From positions 59,400,886-59,464,885 of the forward strand of contig CM049322.1 in NCBI GenBank assembly GCA_026874595.1: a stretch of DNA of 64,000 bases, in the 5' to 3' direction. A program made the translations under genes and the position numbers. Every line of letters starts with the position of its first letter. Within the stretch, counting starts at the first letter, position 1. Below the pieces are notes generated by a model. It was not told where the DNA came from. It worked only from the letters and a program-made list of their open reading frames with translations, and did no database searches. Positions 34,233 through 46,889 of this stretch are shown piece after piece. The stretch comes from Sipunculus nudus (Eukaryota > Annelida > Sipuncula > Golfingiida > Sipunculidae).

Positions 34233-35856
34233 ACTCTAAGAAAAAAAAGGGTTCTTGAGCGTTCTTTTAAGAACTCCCCCTGGTTCTGGATGGAACCTTA
34301 ATTCTTTCTGGAACTCTTTTCCCATCTAGCATTTGAAGGTTCGTGCCATGACCATAACTCATAACGAGGTTAGGAAGACCTCTCTTTATATATGTTTTCA
34401 TGTGAAGAATATCAAAGTTATCTGCCAAGAGATTAACTGTTCAGCGACTTAATTTACCCAATTAATCTCTGTCTGCGTACAAATTTACATTCACTTAATC
34501 TTAACGTGGATACAGTGTAAACCATTGTGAAGGGCATCCCTATTGTGTGTAGAAAGGATCTGCAATGTTTAAATAACACAAGAGTTAGCTGTTTGTTGTC
34601 AGACCGTTTGAAATTTTCTAGGCTGTTGTGGACGACAATGCCAATTTATATCATCAGAAACTTTTGTGACTTTATCCTCTTTTGTTATCCTCATTTGACT
34701 GGGCATGCAATAGATTCCCTTAATTTAGCTGAGCTAATTACAACTTTGCGTTAACCTTTTTCATTTGCCGAAGGTGTTAAATAGGAACTGTTAGTTTATA
34801 TTAGGCAAAACGGAATATATCTTAATTGTATCTCAGAGAGAACTAGACATGTTTATTTAATCTATACTATTCTGTGTATAGCTTCTAAAAATCTAATTTT
34901 GTGTTAACCAGCTAAGGCTTTTATTAAAAGTTAATACTTTAGTTAGTACAGACTTTTGCATGATTTTTCGACACAAATATACCCACTATGATTTGAACTA
35001 TAAAGAACACTGACCTCGGCTCTAAAACAACAGATTCTGCATATACTGCACCTGTACATAGTATTGAATTTTAAATTAACCATTTGAGCTCTAGTGTTTT
35101 ACATTTTATTTTAATATTTAAAAAAATTCTATATATTTCTTTTTTGCATAGCTTTTATTACAACAAGATTTGGTATCACCTCTATTTTCACAGGATTGAG
35201 TATTGAAAGTAATCTAAACAAAAGCATATACACTCCAGGGGTGTTTTGTCAGTAGAGTGCCTGAATAATTATGCATTAAATTAAATCAAATAAGGCCAAA
35301 AAAAATAAGGATTGTTTCTCCGCCACTTTTATTCAGAAATCAATGCGGACGGGCGGTTTTCTTATTTTTATTTTTCTTGTATGTTTTGATAAAAAATGTC
35401 AAATGATAAGTAAAAAGCATAATAGTAACAAATTTATTCTGCTAAACCAGTAAAGGAACTACATAAAAAAGGAAATTTTATCAAAATTGTATGAATTTAT
35501 CTTCTGAATAATATCAGGGTAAAAAAATATTAATTGTAATACATTTTGTTGCTTCTCTGTGAAATGATTGTATATGTTTAATAAAAATTGTGGGAAAGGT
35601 CAACAGTTTCTATCCTAACTTCTTTTTATTCCCAGAAATTTCCCTAATTTCTCTAAAAAGGGTAAAATTACCTATCTTTCCGGAAGAATGCCGAAACAGA
35701 CTGTTTCAGAGAATGCGATCCGATCGTAACGGGTCGTAACCCGTGAAACAGTCTGTCATGAATTTACAGTGTTGTTTTTCTTCAGTGTTATATCGCTCTG
35801 ATCTTGTCTAAAGGCCATAGAGCACTTTAAACCTAAGGGTAACTCTACCTTATATA

Positions 35857-35912
<56 letters not shown>

Positions 35913-36727
35913 AGCAATACATTGGCCCAAGGGACTTGTGTACTTTCATTCAGAACTGAAATTCTAGCAGTGAAACATAACGTTTACCTGATGTATCGGA
36001 GACTCTACGCTGAACGATTCCAAAATAATTGAATATATAAGTATTAATTTTGAGAAACGACTTGGATCTCTGTATCGCAAATGCCAAGTCATATTATTTA
36101 GGTGAATACATGGCTTATGCTTATTTGCTGTTGCACATTTTTCACAGGTGGATCTTTACATCTAAATAAAATGCGTTCCTTAACAGCATGTTTTCATTTA
36201 AACTGGGGGGAGGGTTCGTCATATTGACAAGATACAGGTATAATTTAGATTTTCGGGTATAATCCTTGCAGTTACCAAACTTTTTTTGAGAAATGCTTTT
36301 ATAATTTTTCATATAATTTAGAAATTCGGATATAATCCTTGCAGTTACCAAACTTTCTTTGAGAAATGCTTTTATAATTTTTCATATTATTCATCGAAAC
36401 TGTTTCCTAAACATATGATGTTACATCCTTGGCTCTTTTCTAAAATAAACCTGTACTGAGGTTCTATAAAGAAGCATACACATGGATCCCACCAAGAACA
36501 ATTCAGGGTTCCCAGATCAGTCCATCATGAAGAACTTTGGGGGGTTACTCTCAGAACCTTTTAAGAGGTTCTACGTGGAACCTTAAAGGTTCCATTATTA
36601 AAGCTTCGGGAGTATCCAAAAAGAACCCCGTCTTTAAGGTTACAGCTGTAACCTTTAATGGTTCCCATTACAGTCAACTGTGAAGAACCCTTTTGGGTTT
36701 TAACTGGAACGCAATTTTCTTAGAGTG
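34233..36727. mobile_element. TIR-bounded element of about 2.5 kb
   Basis: The left end reads ACTCTAAGAAAAAAAAGGGT TCTTGAGCGTTC. The right end, in reverse, reads ACACTCTAAGAAAATTGCGT and then AGGGTTCTTC. Both ends carry many GGAACCTT and AAGAACCC motifs (34250-34330 and 36500-36720). The interior has no transposase; it holds a (TA)n tract (35857-35911), a 13-bp stem (35696-35756) and a 73-bp direct duplication (36243-36388). Target duplication is unclear. It may be two facing copies of a shorter element. Confidence 0.45.
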
Positions 36728-36949
36728 TTAAGGGGACCACTTTGCTATATACATTAAATAAAGTCGGGCATTTTGCGGCTCTCCGCAGTATTTGGTTTAT
36801 TTAAAGAATCCAGTGTATTTGAATATGGACGGGCCTTAAATATGAAACTGATGTAACAAAAAAAGCGAGGTCAGTATTGTTTCGAGATCTCGATGTCATT
36901 AGTACCGAGATCTCGAAATATTTTATGCGAAACTGATCGGGATAAAGTG
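36728..36949. other. Junction between spacer and right arm
   Basis: Contains two near copies of the self-complementary CGAGATCTCG (about 36883 and 36907), facing each other across TGTCATTAGTAC. The right-arm homology starts just after, at about 36950. Confidence 0.5.
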
Positions 36950-37385
36950 ATACTTAATTTGCACCAGATTCAGTTATTAAGCATTTTCATAATTAACGGA
37001 ATGATTACTTCCGCTGTACATTTGTGTTTTGAATTATATAATATAAATGTTTATTTCACCTGAACCATCCATAACATGCCTGTTAGAAAATTAATATAGG
37101 TCAAATCTATGTTATTGTAGATATCTTATACAAATTACACATTCCACATAGGTAAATTCGACACTGATAAGTTTTACTGAAATATAAGTACAATTAGATC
37201 ATAACTCACATGGCCTTCGCTCATCCTATCTCTGTCTCTCCTTTTCTTTTTTATCAACAAACCTCACAGATTTTATTCGTTCATAAATAAATGAAAAGCA
37301 TTGATTATAGACAGGCCTATATGTACGTGATAAACATCAAGAAGCATCTGCTCTTGACATGTAGATATTTTCTCTGCCCCTTAGA

Positions 37386-39640
37386 TATGGTTGATAACAC
37401 ACAATTGCTCTTGGATTAAAATGCTCAGCCGCTTTCTAGGGATATAGGGATCCTAGCGTTGCGGGGCTAGCTCTAGAGTTAACAAATTTGCCCCGGCGAC
37501 ATAGGCCAAGAACTAATTAATTAGGGTCACCACTTGGCTTAAACACATGACTGCAGGCCCTTGTGACTCGTAATTACAAATATGTATTCGAGGTATTTAC
37601 ATGCTTGAAAAAAATTCCAAAAATAAGAATACATTTTTGGTTCCCCATTTTGAATTAAGGAAAAACGAATTTTTGGAAATTCGACATTCGGAAAGAAGGC
37701 GTCCACTGTCCAGTTTGTACAATGTATGCGTTCTCCTGTCGTCTTTTATTAGAGGATATATTGACAAAGCTCCAAATTAACTAAGACATCAAATTGAAAT
37801 AAATACGCTAAGGCTGGGGGATTTTATCACTTTGTCGGGATATCGTTGAGGGACAATATATTTCTTTCATTTGATTTATAAAAGTCATCAGGCGGTTAAG
37901 AAATTATTTGCCTATGTCGGGATAACGTTGGGGATAATATAGAATCCATGGCTTTAAGTTAATGAAACTAAGACTTCAAATATCTCGCCAGTTGTCAATA
38001 CGCAGCTCTACCTGCTTACCTGAGGCATGTATTTATATTTTCATCAGCGGTCCATTCAGAAATGATTTCTATCAGCTGACTAACATGTTATCATAAGTAT
38101 ATAATCATAACCAACTATTTGATGCTGTTTTACTGAAGCGTTTATTTGGAACAGTTATTTATTTTTTTCAGAAATGGAATATGCGAGAACATTATAAAAA
38201 GTTGAAAAGTGCTCATTTTACGAGACCACATTTGTCAGGAAAAAATCATATTCCATTACTGCCTGTGTTAGTCCAAACACGCTGGGGTGCCGAGCGGGGA
38301 CTCCTGAAAAGCTCCTAAACACACATCTATTACCTGGGCCATCTAAACACTCATATCAGAATCATCTTAACGTATTGTTCATTAGAATCAACAGAGACAG
38401 AATTGTTTATTTAGATATCTAGAAATTATTACAACAAGCAATCTTTTTTTTTTTTTTTGCTACCATTACAAAATACGAAAAATATTTTACACGTATGTAT
38501 ATGTTATAAATTATTATATTATTAGATTGAACTTATGATGCTGAAAATATGTTCAATCGTTTATTTTCCCTGCTTTCTATATTCCGCTTCACGCTTATAG
38601 TTATCATAAATAAAGAATGGATGCCACCCAAACAACAACCACAGAAAATGTTTCTGTTTGTAGGAATAATAATGTATACTTTTTTCTGCTATGAATTCAT
38701 TATATCTCATACCATGGCATTGCTTGTTTGTCGTAATCAGTGAAATCAGGTGGACCAATGTTTAAACAAATACGTGTTGTGGTTATCACTAAACAAACTT
38801 GAAACTCTGTTACCGATGCTTTTCTACTGTCGTCAAGTATCAAACCAATTGCTAACAATTGGCTTATGACGCAAATCAAGATGTAAAAAGGTGGATTGCT
38901 TGACATGTTTGATTTTTTGATTTAGGGATAAAGGACAAATTGTTATTTCTAAGTGAACATTAAGAACTGGTCATTAGAGTTGAACAGTCAACTCGAAAAA
39001 AAGGCACGGTGTAATGTTTTGGAGTGTAATCCAAATTAAAAAAGTTCTCCGTATTTCCGATCCAGTCCTCTAGAGCCGGTTCACAAACGACATCTCGCTA
39101 CCTAAATCGGACACGCCTGATTGCAAAAATCCCATCTCTCCTTTTTAATTTTGAAACTTTCGGGGAAACCACGACATAATTCAGGCCCTGAACTGAGAGA
39201 AAATAAAGACCGGTCATTCAAAACATAGGCTTGTCATAATCATGTTTTTGGTTTCCCCCAGATGTCGCTGTAAGCCTAGCCTGTCCTTTTTTATTTTGGG
39301 AAATGATTCACGCCTGCGGGGATTCCCAAGCACTCGTGATCTCAACAGACTTTACAAAGAAGACCAAGTGACTGCACTTCTAATGTATTTATGTATCGCA
39401 GGCGGGACTTTTATCAGAATAACAGTAAGTATATAATTTAGCCAGGGAGTAAACAATTATGTTCATGCAGCGCCTCGCCCCCACCCCCTCTTAGTCAAAG
39501 CCCCTTCCCTGCAGAGCACTCGAACCCCATCCACCCCTCACTTAGATATGCTTACCTGTATGATGTGAGGCCATCCCATACTAAACAGTAGGGCGAGGCC
39601 AAGTTTATATGTAACAACGCGTTACGGTAAAGTTTGAGGG
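37386..39640. other. Right-arm non-coding sequence; no gene seen
   Basis: Matches left arm 23493-25830 in reverse, with a poly-T run at 38444-38458. Open frames (38549-38743, 38561-38758 minus, 39242-39436) do not correspond to frames in the left copy. Confidence 0.5.
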
Positions 39641-39900
39641 CCGTCAAAGGACGTCGTGGAAGTTAGTGCAAGAGAACCGACAACAAGATTCTGGGCGTAC
39701 TCCGTTTTCGCTCCATTTACCTCCGTTTATTATAGTGTGTCTACCCGCATGCTGGGCGGCTTATAAATACGTTTAATTAGCATAAGAGTTATTATTAACT
39801 GTATATTATGTAACACATAACACATCATGATTAATAATGTAATTACCATGTTATGGCAAAAATATTATATTATAATAATGCTTCAGAAGAAATATATACA
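39641..39900 (+). repeat. Repeated-ORF element, partial copy
   Basis: From GACGTCGTGGAAGTTAGTGC through CTCCATTTACCTCCGTTTAT and GGCGGCTTATAAATACGTTT to GTAATTACCATGTTATGGC. It matches 18460-18790, but the conserved N-terminal coding core is missing. It faces the minus copy at 40800-41300 across the 185-bp repeats. Confidence 0.65.
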
Positions 39901-40049
39901 CGCACACATATATTAGACAATCGAAATATCGGAAAAAAATATGAAAACTAAACAAAAGTAAAATGTGAATGTTCCTTAGAGAATAAATAAATTAAAACCA
40001 ACATATCAAGCTAACAACATTTTTTTAATATATATGGCTACAGGATGGT

Positions 40050-40795
40050 GAATACTCTGGAGATGTACATTTCATTTAAAGTGAGACCCCCTGTAGGGGA
40101 TGAGGCACAGTCTGATAATTTGTTCAACAGAAATATATAATTTTTGTTTAAAAATTGCATGCACACTTTGAAGAGAGATATCTCATTTGAAACGAAATGT
40201 TCATCTCCAGAGTTTTCACCACGATTTAGCTGATAAGTATAGCTATAGAATGAGTTTTCACTTAATCTTGATCATCCCACAGGGAATGAGGCACCGCCTG
40301 ATAATTTGTTTAAAGTATTACTATATATATTTCAAATAATTTGCACACTTTGAAAATAAAAATCTCACTTGAAACGAAATGTACCTCTCCAGAGTTTTCA
40401 TCATCGTGTAGCCCAGAAACATATCTACAGACTGGGGTATGGTTAAATTTCGCCTATCCCCTATGGGATGACGCCGAACCAGATATTTTGTTTTAAAAAA
40501 TATATATATTTATTTAAAATATTATACACACGGTGGAAAACAGATATCTCACTTGAAACGAAATGTACCTCTCTAGGCTTTTCACCATCCTGTAGCCCAG
40601 GAAGTTGTCTACAGCCTAAGGTTGGGATGAGGCACAGCCTGATATTTTTTTCAATTTATTACTATAAATATTTCAAATAATATGAACACTTTATGAAAAG
40701 ATATCTCACTTGAAACGAAATGTATCTCTCCAGAGTTTTCACCAGGGCTCAGCTTATGAGTATGGCTACAGCCCTTAATGTCGACCATCCCGCAG
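40050..40795 (+). repeat. About 185-bp tandem repeat, four to five units
   Basis: Each unit carries GATATCTCACTTGAAACGAAATGTACCTC then TCCAGAGTTTTCACCATC and GTAGCCCAG, a TCCC(A/C)..GGGATGAGGCAC stretch, and an AT-rich linker. Unit cores lie near 40175, 40363, 40546 and 40702, with a diverged one near 40060. The array sits between facing copies of the repeated-ORF element. Confidence 0.75.
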
Positions 40796-40799
40796 GCGT

Positions 40800-41300
40800 A
40801 GGCTTACTTCTTCTTCATTATCACAATATGATATTCTTGCCACATGGCAATAACATTGTTTATTAATCATGATTGATTATGTGTTACATAAAAAGAGTTA
40901 TTAAATGCTAAATAAACAATTACATTCACCGCCTTGGTTAAGTTTTACTTCAGTGAAAAGTTTGATTGTTTATGCCGTTTCATAACCGCTTTACTCTTGT
41001 GCTTATCAAACGTATTTATAAGCCGCCCGGGTAGCGGGTCGGCACACTTGAATAAACGAATGTAAATGAAGCGAAAGCTGAAAGCGCGCGGAATACTGTT
41101 CTCCGTTTTCTTGCACTAACTTCCACGACGTCGTAAAAGGTTACTTTTTAGGTAAAGTTCTCCACGAACGCCGGCTGTCCATCCAGTTTTACCAGGAATT
41201 CTATTTCTCTGACCATCGCGCTGGTCACCGCTTCCAATGTGTTTCGCTGAGCATCGATGCATAGATCATCGTCAACATCCTGTATTCCATCCGTCGCCAA
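40800..41300 (-). pseudogene. Repeated unknown ORF family, copy 2 (interrupted)
   Basis: On the minus strand the frame from 41300 is readable in the same register as 18300-18584, including IQDVDDDLCID and QRNTLEAV. An in-frame TAA (about 41149) stands where the open copy has GAA (FTEE). Shared 3' sequence continues to about 40800. There are many amino-acid changes relative to the other copies. No known domain. Confidence 0.5.
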
Positions 41301-41354
41301 TACGCACTTTGTTTTTCTTTAAGCTTTAAATTACAGCAAAACAAATAATTATTT

Positions 41355-43520
41355 TAGCTCAGCTGACTTTCAGTCATGCAGTGCTATAGCTATCGGTCTT
41401 TGTCCGTCGTTCTGCCGTCTGTCCGTCCGGCCGGCCGTCCGTCCGTTAGCAGGGCTTAAATCGTAACCTTAAGGGCTAGGATCATGAACCCTATGCAGTC
41501 TTAGAGGTTCTAAAAAGATCTCCTTGCAAACCTGAAATTAGTTCACTGCGACCTATATTATCCGAGTTAGGGGGTGTGTTTGCATCTCCATGAATTAATT
41601 CTTATAGCCAAAATTTTTATCCCAAACCTTCAATCATTCAGATACAGCTCACCTACCAACAGGGAAAGAACCATAATTATTTTGAGGTCACAAGATCAAA
41701 GGTCAAGGTCACGGGACCAACTTCTTTAAAAAGGTTGTGGACTCATTTCAAGCTAGAATTTTTATTCCAAACCTTCCTGCACTGACATAATCCATCTCTG
41801 CCAACAGGGAAAAAGACCTGTTGATTTTGAGGTCAAAGGTCAAGTTCACAGCACCCACGTCTTGCATGGAGTCATTTTAAGGCAAACTTTTCAACCTATA
41901 ACTTCTATCTGTCACGTATGGCTATCCTTCCTATAGGGAAAGAACCCTATTGATGTTGCGTTCAAGAGGTCAGAGGTCAAGGTCACAATACTAAATTTTT
42001 CAAAATGCTTGTGAACATTTCAAACTAAACTGATTATCCAAAACCTTCAGTCTTTCACATATGCCTCATCTATGCATCACTCAATTTGATTCAAACATAT
42101 TCATGGGTCTTTTGCTTGAAGAAATTACTTATTGATTTTGGGGTCAAGTTTACTCCAGTTTTAAGTGGTTAGTTATTACCCATCGCTTTGAAAAGAATCC
42201 AATTCATATGTGGGCAAAAGGCCAAGGTCATATGTCAGGGATGTTCACAGCAAAAACTTACTTCGTAGACCGTATGACCGTAATTGTCAGTGATACTTGT
42301 GATATATGACTCCCTTTTGTATCAGCCCATGGAGTGATAAGGACACATCATTAGTGCATAACAAAAACAATGTTGCCAGAAAGCTTTGGAAAGGCATTAA
42401 GACGAAGAGAGTAAAGTGTTAAGGTTTATAAGATGATGAGAACATTTTGCAGTTTATTTCATTAACTTAGTTTTCTAGATATCTGAATATTATTATACAA
42501 ATAATCAGATATACCAGCAAGTGTTTGTTCTGATAATATGTGGGTCTGTACCTGGATTAAGGATGGCTTTATTTGATCACAAGACTCTTAGTGTTGCCCT
42601 CTGCATTTCTTTTCTATCAGGTTTTGCAGTTTACCTACCCTTTTGACCCCATCAAAAGCAAGGTGAAAATTAAAAAATATTGGACCTACACTTTTTTTCA
42701 TTTGCATGTTCATAAATTTGATATGAGAGCTCTAAAACCTGATCAAGTCTTTTGAATTGTTTTGAACATTCATAACTCTAACATTCTTTGGAGCAATTGC
42801 CACAAGTGTGGTCTCTTATTGGTTCATGTGTGATATCAAATGTCAGACTTGTCAGAAATCGATTATCTCTGCCAGGTAGCCAGCTTAGAAATCCTTTTGC
42901 CAGTGCAGTTTCTGTGATTATTTTTTTAATGTTTAGTCCCTTTAAAAGGATGTTTTTTGTTCAATTTCCGACCTGTCAGAAATCCAATATTGCCACCGGG
43001 AAGCCATCCTTAAATTGCTTTAGAACATATTATCTAAAGAACTGTTAAAGTGTATGCAGTAGGACGTATATTAATGTAATCTTGCATTGGGTCAAAGATA
43101 TCTGAATAAATATGACTATTTATGAAAGTTCAGTACAGTTGGCTTGTATTAAATAAAAATTAATACAGAAGCACCGTTTAACAATAATTCTTGCATGGAT
43201 TTCCTTGATTTTTTGCTATATATTTTGATCTTATATTTGGCCTGTGTGGTATTCCTTTTGAGACTGACAGGTATCAAACAAGCTGTGCGATTGGTTCCAG
43301 ATAGCTCAACTACCATACATTTTGCCTCTGACTATCAATTCACTCTGTTTTAACCAGACATATGTGATATAAATTTATGTCAACATAGAAAGTTTCAACA
43401 AAATTGGCATATAGGTTCTTCAACAATTTGACTGGAAGTTGTGAAACGCAGCCCATGATGTCGCAGGTCATGCTTGGCAGCTGAGCGTCATGACTCGTGG
43501 GTCACTTGTTTTCATTTGTA
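41355..43520 (+). mobile_element. Mollusc-type interspersed repeat with GGTCAAGGTCA motifs
   Basis: Starts TTAGCTCAGCTGACTTTCAG TCATGCAG, followed by CTTTGTCCGTCG and a run of CCGTCCG and CCGGCC. The body has repeated AAAGGTCAAGGTCAC motifs (41698, 41825, 41967). It ends near GCTGAGCGTCATGACTCGTGGGTCACTTG (43480-43508), which also ends the repeat at 53120-54030. No coding frame with a known domain is seen. It is probably a non-autonomous DNA element; the superfamily cannot be assigned. It lies in the right-arm-only segment. Confidence 0.45.
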
Positions 43521-43824
43521 AGGACAAATTAATAAGGGGACATACCACCACAAGCTCATGACTAGTGTATGTACAATCTAGAGGTAAGAAAGAACATCAC
43601 AGACCAGCCAGGTTTGATTATTATTAATTAATCTGTCTTCTTTATGTAAAATGAATATAGTTACACAAGAATAAATATATTTGGTTTTGTCTCCCTATTG
43701 TTTCCCCGAAACCGCACTACTACCTAAAGGCCCCCGTATACCAAGAAAAATGATGTAAAATCCGTCCGCGAATAAAAATAGGCTTTACCTTATAAAGCGT
43801 TCCGGAAGTGACACTAAAGCGAAT

Positions 43825-44133
43825 ACAGACAGTGATTTGGCAAAATCATGGGATGAAAGCGACATCCTTTTTCTTGTGGAAGAAAAAGAAATTCATGTAT
43901 GCAGTCAGGTGTTGTGTATTCGCCAGTATTCAAGGTCATGCTCCGTGAAGACTGCAGGAAAGGAATTAAAAAGCCATACGGGTACCTGGGAAGACATACG
44001 AGAGCATGCTAAAGCTTTTCCAGATCTGCCATGACCAAAAGTTGGAAGTTGATGGTAATGTAATACAATGTTAACGTTTTTCAGGACCTTGCAGGGTCTA
44101 GAGATGGGAAGTTCATAGTTATATGATTCAGAT

Positions 44134-44193
<60 letters not shown>

Positions 44194-45130
44194 GCTCTCT
44201 CTCTTGCGCACATACATACACACTAATTGAAATGCATGTGTGAAATCGATACAAAATCAGTCTCTGTGATCGCTTACGAGTCCAGTTTAATCTTCTACCG
44301 CTTCAAAAACGTACCTAGATTCAACAGAAGGACCAATGAAAATTCTTACATTCAAGACTGTACTGATTAAGCAAATTCTATATTCAGGCACTTTTTTAAT
44401 TACGATAATACGCTCAGAAAAATTATAGGTTATTGCCTGATTTTACACACACACACACATATATATTTTTAAGCATTCATTTTCAATTTTTGAACGAGCC
44501 ACAGTTGGACCAAAGAAACTGAAGAGAACAGTTTTATCTGCAGGAGTAATGGCCTAAAAAATGTTTCATAAAACATTAAGTTTACTCAAGTTTAATATTT
44601 TTCAGAAAGCTGTGTAGCAGACATGTTGTCGCTTGCCAGGGAATACCAGATGAAGGAAATAATTAAGATTTGTGAGCTTTTACTCACCAAGTCTGCTTCT
44701 ATCTCTAACCACATATTGGCGAGAGAATATGGTCTGAAAGAACTCGAAAGAAAATGTGATGCAGTACGCCAAGCGATCCTCTCTTGCAGATTTAAAAACG
44801 AATGATAATTTTGATAACCTGACAACAGATGTTTGTGCGGAGTTTTTGCTTGATGGAGTTGAACGTTATGAGCAGTTAGTGAACACTTTGAAACATGTAT
44901 GTGACGAAATGAAACTCAAACTTGAATGCGGTCGATGTAAGAATAACTGTATACAATGCGGACAGGATCATAGAGACAGCCCCGGAGCTGCCGTCTTTAG
45001 GACAGAAATGAAATATGACAGAAGAATACCTTACACATTTAAGGTCCCTGATGTTTATCTGTGCAAAACCTGCACAGTTTCGCGTTTCCAGAAGATACAT
45101 GACAAGCTAAAGGACATGGCATTCGACTGA
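43825..45130 (+). pseudogene. BTB-domain protein pseudogene (two exons, frameshifted)
   Basis: Exon 1 (about 43825-44054) encodes the start of a BTB/POZ domain: KSWDESDILFLVEEKEIHV, then after a frameshift near 43920 SPVFKVMLRED, then after another shift near 43985 PGKTYESMLKLFQICHDQ. The donor is at 44055 (GTAATG). Exon 2 from 44606 (TTTTTCAG acceptor) continues in phase: SCVADMLSLAREYQMKEI and the LAREYGLKELERKCD segment. A third frameshift near 44757 leads to YAKRSSLADLKTNDNF and a Cys-rich tail with CGRCKNNCIQC and LCKTCTVSRFQK, ending at a TGA at 45128-45130. Intact relatives are BTB adaptor proteins (some with MATH domains). No in-frame ATG is seen. There is no copy in the left arm. Confidence 0.8.
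44136..44205. repeat. (CT)n microsatellite in BTB pseudogene intron
   Basis: About 35 CT dinucleotides with a few interruptions. A minus-strand Arg/Glu repeat frame across it is an artefact. Confidence 0.9.
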
Positions 45131-45611
45131 CATTTTTATGAACTATACATTGCGCATAATGTCATACAGTCTGGTACTCAGTTGAGAAATGAATCCAGTT
45201 CAGTAATCGAAATAAGAAAGAACAATGTATAAAGGCACATGTTTCAGATTCTTTCTTTTAATTTTATTCACGTTTTTTTCTTTCTACATTTATTTGTTAT
45301 GTTTCCTATACTGACACATTAAAAAAAATTAGGCAGACATTCGCGCTTACGAAAAGCTCTTACGTAAACGTCAAGTATGGACCTAAGTTCTATATATTAT
45401 TAGTTGTACTGGTCTTACTGTAGCTTTTACAATAAACGTAAGCCTGATACGCAATCAGTCTTGTCTTATTCAATGACAAATGTGTATCGTTATATAGCGG
45501 GTATATGTAATAAAGAAGAGACATTTGACACACAAAAAAAGACATAATACACAGTAGATTATTCTGAGTCCAAGATAAGCCAAGATAATGTACTACAGCA
45601 CCCGTTACAAA
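45131..45611. other. Non-coding sequence between BTB pseudogene and minisatellite
   Basis: AT-rich. An AATAAA near 45430 could be a former polyadenylation signal of the BTB gene. The minus frame 45390-45617 has no recognisable domain. Confidence 0.4.
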
Positions 45612-45875
45612 GTACAAACGGATAAACCCTTAATATATTATAACGCCGTTTACACTGTACAAACGGATAAGCCCTAAATATATTAATTATAACGACGGTT
45701 ACACAGTACAAACGGATAAGCCCTTAATATATTATAACGCCGGTTACACAGTACAAACAGATAAGCCCTTAATATATTATAACGCCGGCTACATAGTATA
45801 AACGGATAAGTTCTTAATATATTATAACCTCGGTTACACAGTACAAACGGATAAGCCTTTAATATATTATATACA
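45612..45875 (-). repeat. 45-bp minisatellite, right-arm copy, about 6 units
   Basis: Reverse complement of the 22590-23492 array (GTACAAACGGATAAGCCCTT AATATATTATAACGCCGGTTACACA). Units are more alike than many in the left array and no 225-bp higher-order period is visible. Confidence 0.88.
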
Positions 45876-46889
45876 ACCTCTGAAATTCACCTCAATTGGT
45901 TAAAGTGCAAAACAATACCTGCTTCAGAAACACTTCCTTTCCGGCAATTATACATTACAACTCGAGGCGGAGAGTTACCGTCTATTTATGATAACGTGAA
46001 AGATTATAAACACAGAGGGTGGATATCGGGACCGGTATTTTAAAAAGGCGACAATTCTGATATCCCGATATCCTAATCACGTGGACAGGACACTGCACAA
46101 AGAAGTCGCAGTCAGCAGTGGCCTGACTCTGAATTTTGATCCCAGCATGATACAGTCATAAAAAACTGTTCTAGTGGCCATCGTATGCCTCAACACGTCA
46201 AAGTCTGTCAACACAGAAAAGGGTAACCCGCATGGAACAGCCAGCGGTTTCACTTGGAATGGAAAAAATACCGGATATCGGGTGTATATATTACGAGAGC
46301 CTTATAGCAAACTATGCAACGTACTGGTAAAAACGCTCAATGTGAAATATATACATATATACCTCCGTGGACCTGTCGCATAGCCACGTGAATTTCATCA
46401 ATCTAAAGAAAAATCTCTACCGGAACGTGTGTATTACGTGATTTCGGGATCAGATAAGAAAACTGTTCAAACGAGTATATAAAAACATCCCGCGGACAAA
46501 ATCAGCTTTAAAATTAATATTCGCCTCATGTATTACACCTTAAGAAACTTATTGTATCTCATCGCGTATTACAAAACCTGATCAGATAAAAAAGTTCTAC
46601 CATAACGCATAGTAAAACTGATGAACCGACACATATCGATTCATTTTGCACTTGCATTAAAAAAAGTCTATACCGCGCATGCGTAATACAATACCGAAGG
46701 GAACTGCGCAGGCCAGTTTATTTAGAAAGCCTCTCCAGATAAAAGTGCTATCCGAGCGCGCCAGTACAACGAGACATTAGTGGTTTATCGTAGAAATGCG
46801 TGTACGTTTACAGGTGGGAAATTACAACATCCACTACCAGACCACATGAAACAAAATTTTGTTTTTGATTATAAACTTTATTTATTTTA
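45876..46889. other. Right-arm non-coding sequence; no gene seen
   Basis: Matches left arm 21530-22590 in reverse. Frames at 46174-46383 and 22022-22231 (minus) correspond but differ mainly by amino-acid changes. Confidence 0.5.
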
